This document shows positions 33,621-42,943 of a stretch of DNA of 64,000 bases, piece by piece. Position 1 is the stretch's first letter; every line of letters starts with the position of its first letter. The notes under the pieces are model-generated. The model worked only from the letters and a program-made list of their open reading frames with translations. It did no database searches and was not told where the DNA came from. Origin of the DNA: Streptomyces broussonetiae (GTDB taxonomy: Bacteria > Actinomycetota > Actinomycetes > Streptomycetales > Streptomycetaceae); assembly GCF_009796285.1 (NCBI RefSeq), contig NZ_CP047020.1, positions 7,812,001 through 7,876,000 on the forward strand, given 5' to 3'. The position numbers and the translations under genes are program-made.

Positions 33621-35333
33621 TCACGCGGACGCCGTGTACGCCCGCCAGCCACCGAAGCGGGTGATGTCGGGCGCGCCCTCGACGGCGTACGGCTCGACGA
33701 GGAAGCCGCAGACCTGCCGCCCGTCGGCCAGTTCGACGGTGCCGATGGTCATCGGCGCGGGCACGGCGGCGGTCAACGCCCCGAACCCGGAAGCCGGCAG
33801 CCGCCAGATCTCGCCTTCGATTCCCATGCCCACGTCGCCGCCTGACGTTGTGGCGTGACCCGCCCCGGCGCCGGCGTCCCGCCCGCCCTCGGTGACGCGG
33901 AGCAAACCGGGCTTGGGCACCTCGGTGGCCAGGGCGTACAGCCGGTAACCGCCTGCGGTGCGGGCCCTGCCGGTCAGAGTGCCGCCTGCCTGCACCAACT
34001 GGGCATTGAGGGGTTGACCGGTGAGGTGGGCGCCGACCACGAACAGGTCGAGCCCGGGGTTGGCGAACCGCTCGGCCAGCGCGGCCAGGGCGCGGTCGGA
34101 GAAGGCCGGTCCGGTGAACATCACGCCGAACGGCAGGCCGTCCACGAACCCGGCGGGAACGGCGAGCGAGGCGCAGTCCAGCAGGTTGGCGAAGTTGGTG
34201 AACCGTCCCAACCGGGCGTTGGCGCCGACCGGGTCGGCCGTCACCTCATCGAGGGTGGGATGCCAGGTGGTGGTCGGCGTCAGGAGAGCTGTACAGCCGT
34301 CGAGCACCGCGCGTCCGGCGGCGCCGAGCGCGGCGAGCCTGGCGGCGTCGGCGGCCCAGTCGGCGGCGGTCTTCTCCCGGCCTGCCAGCACGATGGCGGC
34401 GACGGTCGGATCGAGGCCCGCCCCGATCAGGTCGCGGTGCTTCTCCAGATGCGCGCCCACGGCGGCGTACCGCTCGGCGACGAACGCGCCGCCGTACAGC
34501 AGGTCCGCGGCCTGAAGCAGCGGGGTGACGTCGGTCTCGACGATCTCCGCCCCGGTGCCCGCCAGGCGGGCGACGGCGGCGTCGAAGGCTTCGTGCCAGC
34601 CGTCCGCCATGCCGTTCAGATGCTCCCCGGCCGGTACGGCGATCCGCGGGCGCGCGGGGGGCGGCGGAAGCTGGGTGCCGGTGCGGGAGAGAGGATCGGC
34701 CGGATCGGCGCCTTCGACGAACTCCGCAGCAGTGCGGGCGAGTTGCAGGTCGCGGGCGAAGACGGTCACGCAGTCGAGGGTGTAGCAGGCGGGGACCACC
34801 CCGGTCACGGGCACCAGGCCCTTGGTGGGCTTGACGCCGACGATGCCGTTGAGGGCGGCGGGTACCCGCCCGGAGCCGGCCGTGTCGGTGCCGAGCGCGA
34901 TGTCGGCGATGCCCAGCGCCACCGCGACGGCGGATCCGGAGGACGACCCGCCGGAGATGCGGGCCGCGTCCCAGGCGTTGCGCACCGCGCCGTAGGGGCT
35001 GCGGGTGCCGACCAGGCCGGTGGCGAACTGGTCCAGGTTGGTCTTGCCGAGCACCACCGCGCCGGCCGCGCGCAGCCGTGCCACGGCGGGCGCGTCGGCC
35101 TGCGGCTCGTAGGCGTACGACGGGGCGCCCGCGGTGGTGGGGAGGCCGGCCACGTCGATGTTGTCCTTGACGGCCACCACCAGGCCGGCCAGCGGCAGCG
35201 CCGGGTCGATGCCGGCCGCCTCGGCGAGCACCTCTTCGCGTGGCCTGAGGCGGATCCAGATCTCGGGCCGGCCGGCGTCGTCGATGCGGTCGTAGGCGGC
35301 CTGGACGCGGGCGGCCGGTGTCATGGCGTTCAT
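33621..35333 (-). CDS. atzF: Allophanate hydrolase
   Basis: This 570-aa amidase-signature enzyme splits allophanate into two ammonia and two CO2. The Ser-Ser-Lys site is visible: Lys56 in VVAVKDNID, Ser130/131 in ISGGSSSGSAVAVALG, Ser154 in DTAGSGRVPAAL. Residues about 470-565 form the second, allophanate-hydrolase-specific domain (AGGYRLYALATEVPKPGLLR, GEIWRLPASGFGALTAAV). The ATG overlaps the carboxylase stop by 4 bases (ATGA). The second half separates it from ordinary amidases. Confidence 0.93.
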   Translation of the reverse strand: MNAMTPAARVQAAYDRIDDAGRPEIWIRLRPREEVLAEAAGIDPALPLAGLVVAVKDNIDVAGLPTTAGAPSYAYEPQADAPAVARLRAAGAVVLGKTNLDQFATGLVGTRSPYGAVRNAWDAARISGGSSSGSAVAVALGIADIALGTDTAGSGRVPAALNGIVGVKPTKGLVPVTGVVPACYTLDCVTVFARDLQLARTAAEFVEGADPADPLSRTGTQLPPPPARPRIAVPAGEHLNGMADGWHEAFDAAVARLAGTGAEIVETDVTPLLQAADLLYGGAFVAERYAAVGAHLEKHRDLIGAGLDPTVAAIVLAGREKTAADWAADAARLAALGAAGRAVLDGCTALLTPTTTWHPTLDEVTADPVGANARLGRFTNFANLLDCASLAVPAGFVDGLPFGVMFTGPAFSDRALAALAERFANPGLDLFVVGAHLTGQPLNAQLVQAGGTLTGRARTAGGYRLYALATEVPKPGLLRVTEGGRDAGAGAGHATTSGGDVGMGIEGEIWRLPASGFGALTAAVPAPMTIGTVELADGRQVCGFLVEPYAVEGAPDITRFGGWRAYTASA

Positions 35334-38300
35334 GCCCGCACCGCCGCGAGGATCTGGCCGGGGGCGACCTGTTCCCCGGGCTTGACGTAGATCTCCAGCA
35401 GCGTTCCGGCGGCGGGGGCGTTCACCTTGGACTCCATTTTCATCGCCTCCAGGGAGAGGATCGCATCGCCGCTCGCCACGGTGGCGCCCGGCTCGGCGGC
35501 GATGTGCCAGACGGTGGCGGTGAACGGCGCGGTGACGGGGACCGCGCCGTCCGGCACGGTGACGGCAGCGGGGGCGGTCGCGGGGCCGGGATCGTCGTCG
35601 CGGTCGAACTCTCCGGCGGCTCGCCAGCGTTGCTTCTCGGCCTCGAAGGCGGTGCTCTGTCGCCGGCGGAACACGGCGATCGAGTCGGCCTCCGCGTTCA
35701 GGAAGGCGTTGTACTCGGCGATGGAGAAGGTGCCCTCCTCGGTCGGGAAGTCACCGCGCCCGGCGTCGGTCTCGGCCCGCAGTTCGAGCAGTTCCTCCGC
35801 GGTGACGGGATACCACTCGATGCGGTCGAAGAAGCGCAGCGCCCACGGCGAGTCCTGGAACAGGCCGCCCTTGCGGAACCGGTTCCAGATCTGCACGGTG
35901 CGGCCGACGAACTGGTAGCCGCCGGGGCCTTCCATGCCGTAGATGCACAGGTAGGCGCCGCCGATGCCGACGGAGTTCTCCGCGGTCCAGGTTCGGGCCG
36001 GGTTGTACTTGGTGGTCACCAGGCGGTGCCGAGGGTCGAGCGGGGTGGCGACGGGGGCGCCGAGATAGACGTCGCCGAGGCCGAGCACCAGGTAGGAGGC
36101 GTCGAAAACGGTGCGGTAGACGTCGTCGGCGGTCCTAAGACCGTTGACTCGGCGGATGAACTCGATGTTCCACGGGCACCACGGGGCGTCGTCGCGCACC
36201 CCGGCCATGTACCGCTCGATGGCGAGCCGGGTCGCCGGGTCGTCCCAGCTGAGTGGCAGCCGCACCGTGCGGGAGGGGACCACCAGTTCGTCGCTGGGCG
36301 GGACTTCGTCCTCCAGCTCGCGCAGCAGGGCGGTGAGATCACGGGCCTTCAGCCGGCGGGCGTCGGTGTGGATCTGGAGGGAGCGGATGCCCGGGGTGAC
36401 GTCGAGGACGCCGTCGGGCGTGTGGCCGGCGAGGGTCTCCTGCAGGGCGTGGACCCGCATCCTCAGGCCGAGGTCGAGCACCATGGGGCCGTACTCGACC
36501 AGGACGTTGTCGTCGCCGTCCCGGCGGTAGGTGACGGCGGGGCGGGCATCGGTGGCCTCCAGGCGCCCGAGAACGCCGTCGTCGCCGTCTCCGCCCGTGC
36601 TGATCAGCGTGGGGGAGGAGAGGCGGGCATCCAGGGCGGCCGCCTCGGCTTCCCTGACCGGTACGAAGCGGACGGTGTCGCCGGGGCGGAGCTGGCCGAG
36701 CTTCCACAGTTCGCCGCTGGCGACCACCGCGGGGCAGACGAACCCGCCGAGAGACGGACCGTCGGGGCCCAGGATGATCGGCGTGTCGCCGGTGAAGTCG
36801 AGGGCACCCACCGCGTACGGCGTGTCGTGGATGTTGGAGGGGTGCAGCCCGGCCTCACCGCCGTCCTGGCGCGCCCACCGCGGCTTGGGCCCGATCAGGC
36901 GGACGCCGGTGCGGGCCGAGTTGTGGTGGACCTCGTAGTCCGTGGCGTAGAGGGTGTCGATGTCCTCTCGGGTGAAGAACTCGGGCGCCGCGTGCGGCCC
37001 TTCGGTGACACCGATCTGCCAGTGCGAGGTGATCGCCGGCCGGCGCTCGGGCGGGGTGGGGCCACCGCCGGCGGTCGACGAAGCCCCGGGACGCAGTACG
37101 TCTCCGGCGCGCAGCGCGCGCCCGCCGTGCCCGCCGAAGCCGCCGAGAGTGAACGTCGAGGCACTGCCCAGGTACTCGGGTACGTCGATGCCGCCCCGGA
37201 CGGCCACGTAGCTGCGCAGGCCCGGCCCCCGGCAGGCGCCGAGCACCAGGGTGGCACCGGCCGCGACCGTGACCGGCTCCCACAGGACTACCGCGCCACC
37301 GTCGACCGTGACCGGGACGGGAGCGCCGGTGACGGCGACCACGGTGGCGGCCGAGAAGCGCAGGCTCAGCCCGCCCGCGGTGACCTCCAGGCCAGGGGCC
37401 TGCGCCGGGTTGCCGACGGCCAGGTTGGCCTCGGCGAAGGAGACGGCGTCGAAGGGGCCGCTCGGCGGCACGCCCACGTGCCAGTGGCCGAGCCGGCCCG
37501 GAAGGTCCTGGACGGTGGTCATCGCACCCGGTACCAGGACGTCGATGCGCGGCTCGGGGTCGGCCGTGGTGGCGAGCGTGCTGGTACTGTGCACGGCCTC
37601 GCGCACCTCGCCCCGCGAGGTCAGCTCGCGCAGCAGGCCCAGGTTGGTGACGATGCCGTCGACCCGGCTCGCGGCCAGGGCCCGGCCGAGCACGTCGAAC
37701 GCGGCCTCCCGGGTGGGACCCTTCGCGATCACCTTGGCGAGCATGGGGTCGTAGTACGGCGAGACCTCCAGACCCGTTTCGGCGAAGCCGTCGACGCGCA
37801 CGCCGGGCATGCTGTCGGCGCCCTGGCCGGGGAAGGCCGCCCGGGTGATCAGGCCCGGGGACGGCAGCGAGTCCTTGCCGGGGTCCTCGGCGTAGACGCG
37901 GGCCTCCACGGCATGCCCGGCGGGCGTCCACTCCCGCTCGAACACCGCGTCCTCGACCCAGCCGTCGCGGGCCAGGACGAGCATCAGTTCGACGAGGTCG
38001 ACGCCATACGCCTCCTCGGTCACCGGGTGCTCGACCTGGAGGCGGGTGTTGACCTCCAGGAAGGCGGCCTCCTCGCGCACGGGGTCGTAGACGAACTCCA
38101 CGGTCCCCGCGCCCCGGTAGCCGACCGAGGCGAGCAGCCGGCGCGAGGAGTCGTGCAGCAGTGCCCGCACATGAGGAGGCAGGGCCGGGGCCGGGGCCTC
38201 CTCGATCACCTTCTGGTTGCGGCGCTGCAACGAGCAGTCCCGGTCGCCGAAGACGGCGATCCGGCCGGTGCCGTCGCCGAAGACCTGCACCTCGACATGG

Positions 38301-38923
38301 CGGGCGGGGCGCACGAGGCGCTCCAGGAACACCCCGGCGGACCCGAAGTTGGACTCCGCGAGCGCCGCGACGCGCGCGAAGGCCCCGCGTACCTCATCGG
38401 CGGTGGCGCAGGCCTGCATGCCGATGCCGCCGCCACCGCCGGTGGCCTTGACCATCACGGGCAGCCCGACGGAGGAGGCCGCGGTGACGGCCTCCTCGGC
38501 GCTTGCCAGCAACTCCGTCCCGGCCAGCAGCGGCACTCCGGCGGCCTTGGCCAGGGCGCGTGCGGTGTGCTTCTCACCGAAGGCCGTGATCTGGTCGGCG
38601 GTCGGTCCCGCGAAACGCAGACCGGTCTCCTCCACGGCACGGGCGAAGGCGGTGTTCTCGGAGAGGAAGCCGTAGCCGGGGTGGATGATGCCCGCGCCAT
38701 GGGCGAGCGCGGCCTCGATGATCGCCTCCCCGCGCAGATAGGACGCGCGGGCGGGTGCCGGACCGAGACGGACCGCGTGATCGGCCTCGTGGACGTGCGG
38801 GGCGGCCCGGTCGGCGTCGGAGAAGACGGCGACGGTGCCCAGACCCATCCTCCTGGCGGTGCGGATCACGCGGCGGGCTATCTCACCGCGGTTGGCGACG
38901 AGAACGGCGGTGGGGCGGATCAC
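35330..38923 (-). CDS. Biotin-dependent urea/guanidine carboxylase
   Basis: This 1197-aa single-chain carboxylase has, in order: a biotin carboxylase domain (about 1-450: TAVLVANRGEIARRVIRTAR, GYGFLSENTAFARAVEETGL, FLEVNTRLQVEHPVTEEAYG); KipA/KipI-like carboxyltransferase domains (about 480-1080: IGGAYLCIYGMEGPGGYQFV); and a C-terminal biotinyl domain with EAMKMES (biotinyl Lys). It makes allophanate from urea, or carboxyguanidine from guanidine. Adjacent DUF1989 genes favour guanidine. GTG at 38923 with AAGGAGG four bases upstream, overlapping the previous stop (GTGA). Confidence 0.93.
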   Translation of the reverse strand: MIRPTAVLVANRGEIARRVIRTARRMGLGTVAVFSDADRAAPHVHEADHAVRLGPAPARASYLRGEAIIEAALAHGAGIIHPGYGFLSENTAFARAVEETGLRFAGPTADQITAFGEKHTARALAKAAGVPLLAGTELLASAEEAVTAASSVGLPVMVKATGGGGGIGMQACATADEVRGAFARVAALAESNFGSAGVFLERLVRPARHVEVQVFGDGTGRIAVFGDRDCSLQRRNQKVIEEAPAPALPPHVRALLHDSSRRLLASVGYRGAGTVEFVYDPVREEAAFLEVNTRLQVEHPVTEEAYGVDLVELMLVLARDGWVEDAVFEREWTPAGHAVEARVYAEDPGKDSLPSPGLITRAAFPGQGADSMPGVRVDGFAETGLEVSPYYDPMLAKVIAKGPTREAAFDVLGRALAASRVDGIVTNLGLLRELTSRGEVREAVHSTSTLATTADPEPRIDVLVPGAMTTVQDLPGRLGHWHVGVPPSGPFDAVSFAEANLAVGNPAQAPGLEVTAGGLSLRFSAATVVAVTGAPVPVTVDGGAVVLWEPVTVAAGATLVLGACRGPGLRSYVAVRGGIDVPEYLGSASTFTLGGFGGHGGRALRAGDVLRPGASSTAGGGPTPPERRPAITSHWQIGVTEGPHAAPEFFTREDIDTLYATDYEVHHNSARTGVRLIGPKPRWARQDGGEAGLHPSNIHDTPYAVGALDFTGDTPIILGPDGPSLGGFVCPAVVASGELWKLGQLRPGDTVRFVPVREAEAAALDARLSSPTLISTGGDGDDGVLGRLEATDARPAVTYRRDGDDNVLVEYGPMVLDLGLRMRVHALQETLAGHTPDGVLDVTPGIRSLQIHTDARRLKARDLTALLRELEDEVPPSDELVVPSRTVRLPLSWDDPATRLAIERYMAGVRDDAPWCPWNIEFIRRVNGLRTADDVYRTVFDASYLVLGLGDVYLGAPVATPLDPRHRLVTTKYNPARTWTAENSVGIGGAYLCIYGMEGPGGYQFVGRTVQIWNRFRKGGLFQDSPWALRFFDRIEWYPVTAEELLELRAETDAGRGDFPTEEGTFSIAEYNAFLNAEADSIAVFRRRQSTAFEAEKQRWRAAGEFDRDDDPGPATAPAAVTVPDGAVPVTAPFTATVWHIAAEPGATVASGDAILSLEAMKMESKVNAPAAGTLLEIYVKPGEQVAPGQILAAVRA

Positions 38924-39720
38924 GCGCCCTCCTTCGCGGTGCGAGTGGCTTCCGCGGACCGTGCGCCGACGCCGACCGGTGCCGGCTCCACGACGATCAG
39001 CCGCAGCGGGGTGGGGTTGAAGTCGTTGCACGGGTTGTTCATCTGCGGGCAGTTGGACACCATCACCAGCACGTCCGTCTCGGCGCGCACCGCGACCCGG
39101 CGGCCCGGCGCCGACATGCCGTCCACGATGCCCAGCGCGCCGTCCGCCTCGACGGGCACGTTCATGAACCAGTTGAGGTTGGAGACGATGTCCCGCACCC
39201 CGAGGCCACGCCGCCCGGCCTCGGCGAGGAAGTTCTCACGACAGCCGTGCTGGAACATCACATGATGGCCGTATCGCAGGGTGTTGGACTCCTTGCCGCA
39301 CGCGCCGCCGATGGTGTCCTGGCGGTCGACCTCGTTGGCCACGACGGTCATCAACGGGCGGCCCTCGCTGCTGCGCAGCACGGTGCCGGTGCGCACATAG
39401 GCGTTGCCCTGCCAGGCCAGGGTGTCGGGGACGCTGTAGCGCTCCTCGGGATCGTCGGCGTTGTAGAGCAGACAGTCGGCCGACTGGTTGCCGCCGACGT
39501 CGACGATCGTCAGGACGTGCCCCGTCCGCACCACCGCCGACCAGGGCGCGTTGGGGGCCACCGTCTCGTCCAGGACGACTTTGCCCTCGACCAGGCTCGC
39601 ACCCCAGTCCAGGGGGGAGCCCTCCGCATGCACCGCGCCCACGGGGACGGTGGAGGCGACCGTGCCGCCGGCGGCGGTCGGGCAGCTGACGGGCGTGGTC
39701 CCGGTCCGTGTGGTCGCCAT
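38920..39720 (-). CDS. Urea-carboxylase-associated DUF1989 protein, family 2 (carboxyguanidine deiminase subunit-like)
   Basis: This 266-aa protein contains VVRTGHVLTIVDVGGNQSAD, CLLYNADDPEERYS, FMNVPVEADGALGIVDGMSA and SNCPQMNNPCNDFNPTPLRL. The last motif, with its two Cys, marks family 2. The two DUF1989 families together are known as carboxyguanidine deiminase (CgdA/CgdB), turning carboxyguanidine into allophanate. The ATG at 39720 lies one base after the preceding stop, and its own stop overlaps the carboxylase start. Confidence 0.88.
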   Translation of the reverse strand: MATTRTGTTPVSCPTAAGGTVASTVPVGAVHAEGSPLDWGASLVEGKVVLDETVAPNAPWSAVVRTGHVLTIVDVGGNQSADCLLYNADDPEERYSVPDTLAWQGNAYVRTGTVLRSSEGRPLMTVVANEVDRQDTIGGACGKESNTLRYGHHVMFQHGCRENFLAEAGRRGLGVRDIVSNLNWFMNVPVEADGALGIVDGMSAPGRRVAVRAETDVLVMVSNCPQMNNPCNDFNPTPLRLIVVEPAPVGVGARSAEATRTAKEGA

Positions 39721-39721
39721 G

Positions 39722-40666
39722 TCACAGCCCCCGGGCTTCGCAGTAGTCGACGGTGTTGAGGTACGCCCGGTGCAGTTCCGGAGTCGCCGTGAACCGCGGC
39801 TCGCCGGGGCCGGTCGGGGCACCACGCCAGGCGTGCACCCGCAGTGGGCCGACTACATAGCCGGGACGAGGATCCAGTGGGTGGGCGACATTCGCGACCA
39901 GCACCAGCAGGGGCATCTCCGCGACGAGTTCGACATGCGTGCCCGCCCCCGCGCTGCCGTGCCAGGCCAGGGTGCCGTCCGGCTCGACGCGCACGCCCTG
40001 GAAGAAGGAGAGACTGGGCGGCAGGTCGCGCCGGCTCAGACCGTGCTTGGCGGCCGCCTTGAGGAAGAGCCCGCGGCCGGACGGCGACGGCCCCTCGGGG
40101 CGGGCGTCACCGTACTTGCGCTCGTTCCAGGCGTCGGTGGTGGTGCCGCAGAAGGCGTCGTGCCGGCCGGAGGAGTCAGCGCTGACCACGGCCAGGACCC
40201 GGCCGTCGCCGGAGAGCAGCGGATGGTTCAGGCCCGGATACGCCTGCCACGGCACCTTCTGGGTGTCGGCGACGTTCAGCCGCTCCACCGGCTCCAGGGC
40301 GTTGAACAGCAGCACGTGGGCGCAGGCGTCACCGCTCGGATCGTCGAAGCGCAGCCGCGTACCGCGGGCAAGGACCTTGTGCGTGTAGCCGCCGGGCGCC
40401 ACCGTCTCCGCCCACACCAGGGCGGCGGCGTCCACACCCGGCGGGCAGTAGGGGCTGTCCGACGCCGGAAGGTACGGCATCCATGCGCCGGCCTGCCCGC
40501 CCTGGGCGCGGGCGTCGTCGCGGGCGCTCAGGACGCTGTCGGTCAGGTGCAGATCACGGGCGCGGGCGGGAGCCTGCCCGGTCGCGTAGCGGCCGTGCTG
40601 CGGTACGGCCGTCGAGTTCTCGGTGGTGGTCATGGATGTCCCGTCGTCGCTTCGTCGGTACGTCAT
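39722..40666 (-). CDS. Urea-carboxylase-associated DUF1989 protein, family 1 (carboxyguanidine deiminase subunit-like)
   Basis: This 314-aa partner of the family-2 protein contains VLARGTRLRFDDPSGDACAH, VLLFNALEPVERLNVADTQK, SSGRHDAFCGTTTDAWNERK, DLPPSLSFFQGVRVEPDGTL and NVAHPLDPRPGYVVGPL. The HPLDP motif marks family 1. The ATG at 40666 has GAGGGGA upstream; a second ATG at 40633 gives an 11-residue shorter protein with a weaker site. It starts about 30 bp after the permease gene. Confidence 0.87.
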   Translation of the reverse strand: MTYRRSDDGTSMTTTENSTAVPQHGRYATGQAPARARDLHLTDSVLSARDDARAQGGQAGAWMPYLPASDSPYCPPGVDAAALVWAETVAPGGYTHKVLARGTRLRFDDPSGDACAHVLLFNALEPVERLNVADTQKVPWQAYPGLNHPLLSGDGRVLAVVSADSSGRHDAFCGTTTDAWNERKYGDARPEGPSPSGRGLFLKAAAKHGLSRRDLPPSLSFFQGVRVEPDGTLAWHGSAGAGTHVELVAEMPLLVLVANVAHPLDPRPGYVVGPLRVHAWRGAPTGPGEPRFTATPELHRAYLNTVDYCEARGL

Positions 40667-40695
40667 CGATGCGTCCCCTCGCGTCACACGGGCCC

Positions 40696-42300
40696 TCAGG
40701 CGGGCTCGACTACGGCCTGCGCGTCCAGGGGCGGCTCGATGTGCGTGTGCGGTACGTGCCTCAGCTCGATACGGCGGTGCAGCCGGCGGGCGAGGAAGTA
40801 AACGGCACCGGCGGCGAGGCTGAGCCCGATGAACAGCGGGGCGCTCCACCGCAGCCACCAGGTGCCGCCGGTGAGGTCGTAGATCTCCGCACGGGGCCAG
40901 ATCAGATTGACCGTCATGCCGGCCTGGTAGAGCACGGCGAGCGTGTTGACCGCCACTCCCCACCGGCCCAGCGAGAACAGGGGCCGGCCGGTCTCGTCGA
41001 CGCCCGTCGGCAGCCCGCCGCTGCCCCTTCGCCGGATCCGGGTCACCAGCAGGGGCACCGTCACGCCCAGATAGGCCAGGTACAGCAGGGCGATGCAGAG
41101 ACTGGACAGGGCGGTGAAGATCGCCGGCTGGCGGATGTTGACCACGAGCGCGATCGCGGCGCCGACGCCCACCACGATCGACGTGCTGATCGGCGTACCG
41201 GTGCGGGCCGAGACCTTGCCGAGGTGCCGGTGGAAGGGCAGGGCGCCTTCGCGCGCCATGGAGTACATCATCCGCGCCCCGGAGGTCTGCACGGCCAGGG
41301 TGCACGCGAACACTGCGACCGCCACGCAGCACAGCAGCAGGCGGCCCAGAACCCCGCCGAGCCGGTCGGTGAGCACCCAGGACAGACCACCGGCTGCCAG
41401 CTTTCCGTCGGTCAGGCCGCGCGCCGCCATCAGCCCCGACAGGATCAGCAAGGCGCCGCCGACACCCGAGGTGGTCAAGGCCCGCAGGATGGTCCGGGGA
41501 GTGGTTCGGCGCGGACTGTGGGTCTCCTCCGCCAGCTCGCCGGCCGAGTCGAAGCCGACCATCACGTACGCCGCCATCAGTGAGGACGCGAGGAAGGCCC
41601 CGAAGTAGCCGCCGTGGCCGGCCCAGCCGGTGGGGTGGGCCACCACCTGCGGACCCCGCTCGGGCAGGAAGAAGAGGATCAGCACCAGCGCGAGCACGCC
41701 GATGATCTCGACCGTGACGCCGAAGCTGGTGGCGGCGGCCATCTGGCGGATTCCCAGGATGTTCACCACCGTCGTGATCACCAGCAGAACGCATCCCAGC
41801 AGGACTGCGTTCTGCGCGCCGGTCGGGGAGGCGACCGATGGATCGGCACCCGGGCCGCCGACGATCTGGAAACCGGACCAGATACCGGGCAGCACCGCCT
41901 GCGCCGCGATCGCGGCCGCCGCGACCGTGAGTACCTGCCCGATGATCATGATCCAGCCGACGAACCACCCCGTCGTGGTGCCGGTCAGTCGGCTCGACCA
42001 CTGGTAGATCGCCCCGGATACGGGCCAGCGTGCGGCCAGTTCGGCGAAACAGAGCGCGACGAGGAGTTGGCCCGCAAAGACCAGCGGCCAGGTCCAGAAG
42101 AACGCCGCGCCGCCGAGACCGAAGCCCAAGCCGAACAGCTGGAAGACGGTGGTGAGGATCGACACGAAGGAGAAGCCCGCGGCGAACGACGCGAAGCTGC
42201 CTACGCCGCGGCGGAGTTCCTGCGGGTAGCCGAAGTGGGCGTGGCCGGTCGTGCCACCGCCGCCAGGGTCCTGCGCAAGGGGGAGTTCGGGCCGGCCCAT
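40696..42300 (-). CDS. APC-superfamily amino-acid/amine permease
   Basis: This 534-aa protein has about 12 hydrophobic helices. APC features include FASFAAGFSFVSILTTVFQL, the helix-1 region, FWTWPLVFAGQLLVALCFAE, LAARWPVSGAIYQWSSRLTG (consensus loop) and DSAGELAEETHSPRRTTPRT. It resembles GABA/choline-type permeases that accompany urea-amidolyase operons and probably imports the nitrogen compound consumed downstream. The ATG at 42300 has GGAGGT six bases upstream. First gene of the operon; a TetR-type operator lies 26-47 bases upstream. Confidence 0.9.
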   Translation of the reverse strand: MGRPELPLAQDPGGGGTTGHAHFGYPQELRRGVGSFASFAAGFSFVSILTTVFQLFGLGFGLGGAAFFWTWPLVFAGQLLVALCFAELAARWPVSGAIYQWSSRLTGTTTGWFVGWIMIIGQVLTVAAAAIAAQAVLPGIWSGFQIVGGPGADPSVASPTGAQNAVLLGCVLLVITTVVNILGIRQMAAATSFGVTVEIIGVLALVLILFFLPERGPQVVAHPTGWAGHGGYFGAFLASSLMAAYVMVGFDSAGELAEETHSPRRTTPRTILRALTTSGVGGALLILSGLMAARGLTDGKLAAGGLSWVLTDRLGGVLGRLLLCCVAVAVFACTLAVQTSGARMMYSMAREGALPFHRHLGKVSARTGTPISTSIVVGVGAAIALVVNIRQPAIFTALSSLCIALLYLAYLGVTVPLLVTRIRRRGSGGLPTGVDETGRPLFSLGRWGVAVNTLAVLYQAGMTVNLIWPRAEIYDLTGGTWWLRWSAPLFIGLSLAAGAVYFLARRLHRRIELRHVPHTHIEPPLDAQAVVEPA

Positions 42301-42325
42301 CGCCGCACCTCCGATCGGTCGACAG

Positions 42326-42347
42326 ATACCTGTCGCTTGATAGGTAT
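42326..42347. promoter_or_regulatory. TetR-type operator before the permease gene
   Basis: ATACCTGTC GCTT GATAGGTAT is an inverted repeat with 9-bp arms (one mismatch) and a 4-base spacer. It overlaps a second perfect repeat, CGACAG-ATAC-CTGTCG at 42320-42335. Size and spacing fit a TetR dimer site placed to block the operon promoter. The cognate repressor would be the operon's own TetR at 32896-33579. Confidence 0.65.
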
Positions 42348-42386
42348 TGCGATCGTCGGCCGGACCGGTCTCACACCCGAGTCGGG

Positions 42387-42398
42387 GAAGTTAACTTC
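42387..42398. promoter_or_regulatory. Perfect 12-bp palindrome upstream of the permease operon
   Basis: GAAGTTAACTTC is a perfect palindrome about 90 bases upstream of the permease start, in the most AT-rich part of the intergenic region. It could be a second regulator site (nitrogen control would be sensible) or promoter DNA. Confidence 0.35.
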
Positions 42399-42506
42399 GT
42401 GTATCTGCGCACGCGCCTCGGATATGACTGTGTGTCAGCACTCACCTTGGAATGACAGGCTGCCAGCCGACGTTGCGCCTCCGTCTGATGAGCGGCGGGG
42501 TGTGGC

Positions 42507-42943
42507 ATGGGGCAGCGCAGGCCGTGGGAGGTCGAGGACGGGCTGTAGGGAGCGGATCGCTCCGCTGCTGCCGGTGACCGAGCGGCGTATCCGGTACCCG
42601 GGGCGCAAACGGCTGGAGGAACGGCGGGTACTCAACGGGATCCTGTTCGTGCTCTGCCCAGGGGGTCCCCTGGGAGTTCCTGCCGCAGGAATTGGGGTAC
42701 GGCTCGGGGAGCACGTGCTGGCGCAGGCTGCGGGACTGACACCAGGCTGGTGTGTGGCAGGCACTGCACGAACTGCTGCTCGCCGAGTTGCGGGCGGCTG
42801 GCCAGCTGGACTTCTCGCGGGCCGCGGTGGACGGCTCGCACCTGCGGGCAATGAAGGGCGGTGCGAAGACCGGGCCGTCTCCGGCGGACCGGGGCAGGGG
42901 CGGCAGCAAGCACCACGTTCGCTCGGCACACTGGTGGAAGTGA
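42507..42943 (+). pseudogene. IS5-family transposase fragment
   Basis: Broken pieces of one IS5-type transposase appear in order in different frames: RIAPLLPVTERRIRYPGRKR with LEERRVLNGILFVLC (from about 42555), then VWQALHELLLAELRAAGQLD (42752 on), FSRAAVDGSHLRAMKGGAKT and GPSPADRGRGGSKHHV. That covers the N-terminal domain and the first catalytic Asp (AVDGSH). At about 42930 the text switches to a different transposase, so the catalytic core is lost. Confidence 0.75.

Noticed and set aside
35318..39265. A 1315-codon plus-strand open frame opposite the carboxylase operon
   Set aside because: It is the antisense of a clearly homologous biotin carboxylase. Its protein is low-complexity and matches no fold; high GC leaves long empty frames.
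39722..42001. A 759-codon minus-strand frame ending in the family-1 DUF1989 protein
   Set aside because: Everything before residue about 445 is an off-frame shadow of the permease gene.
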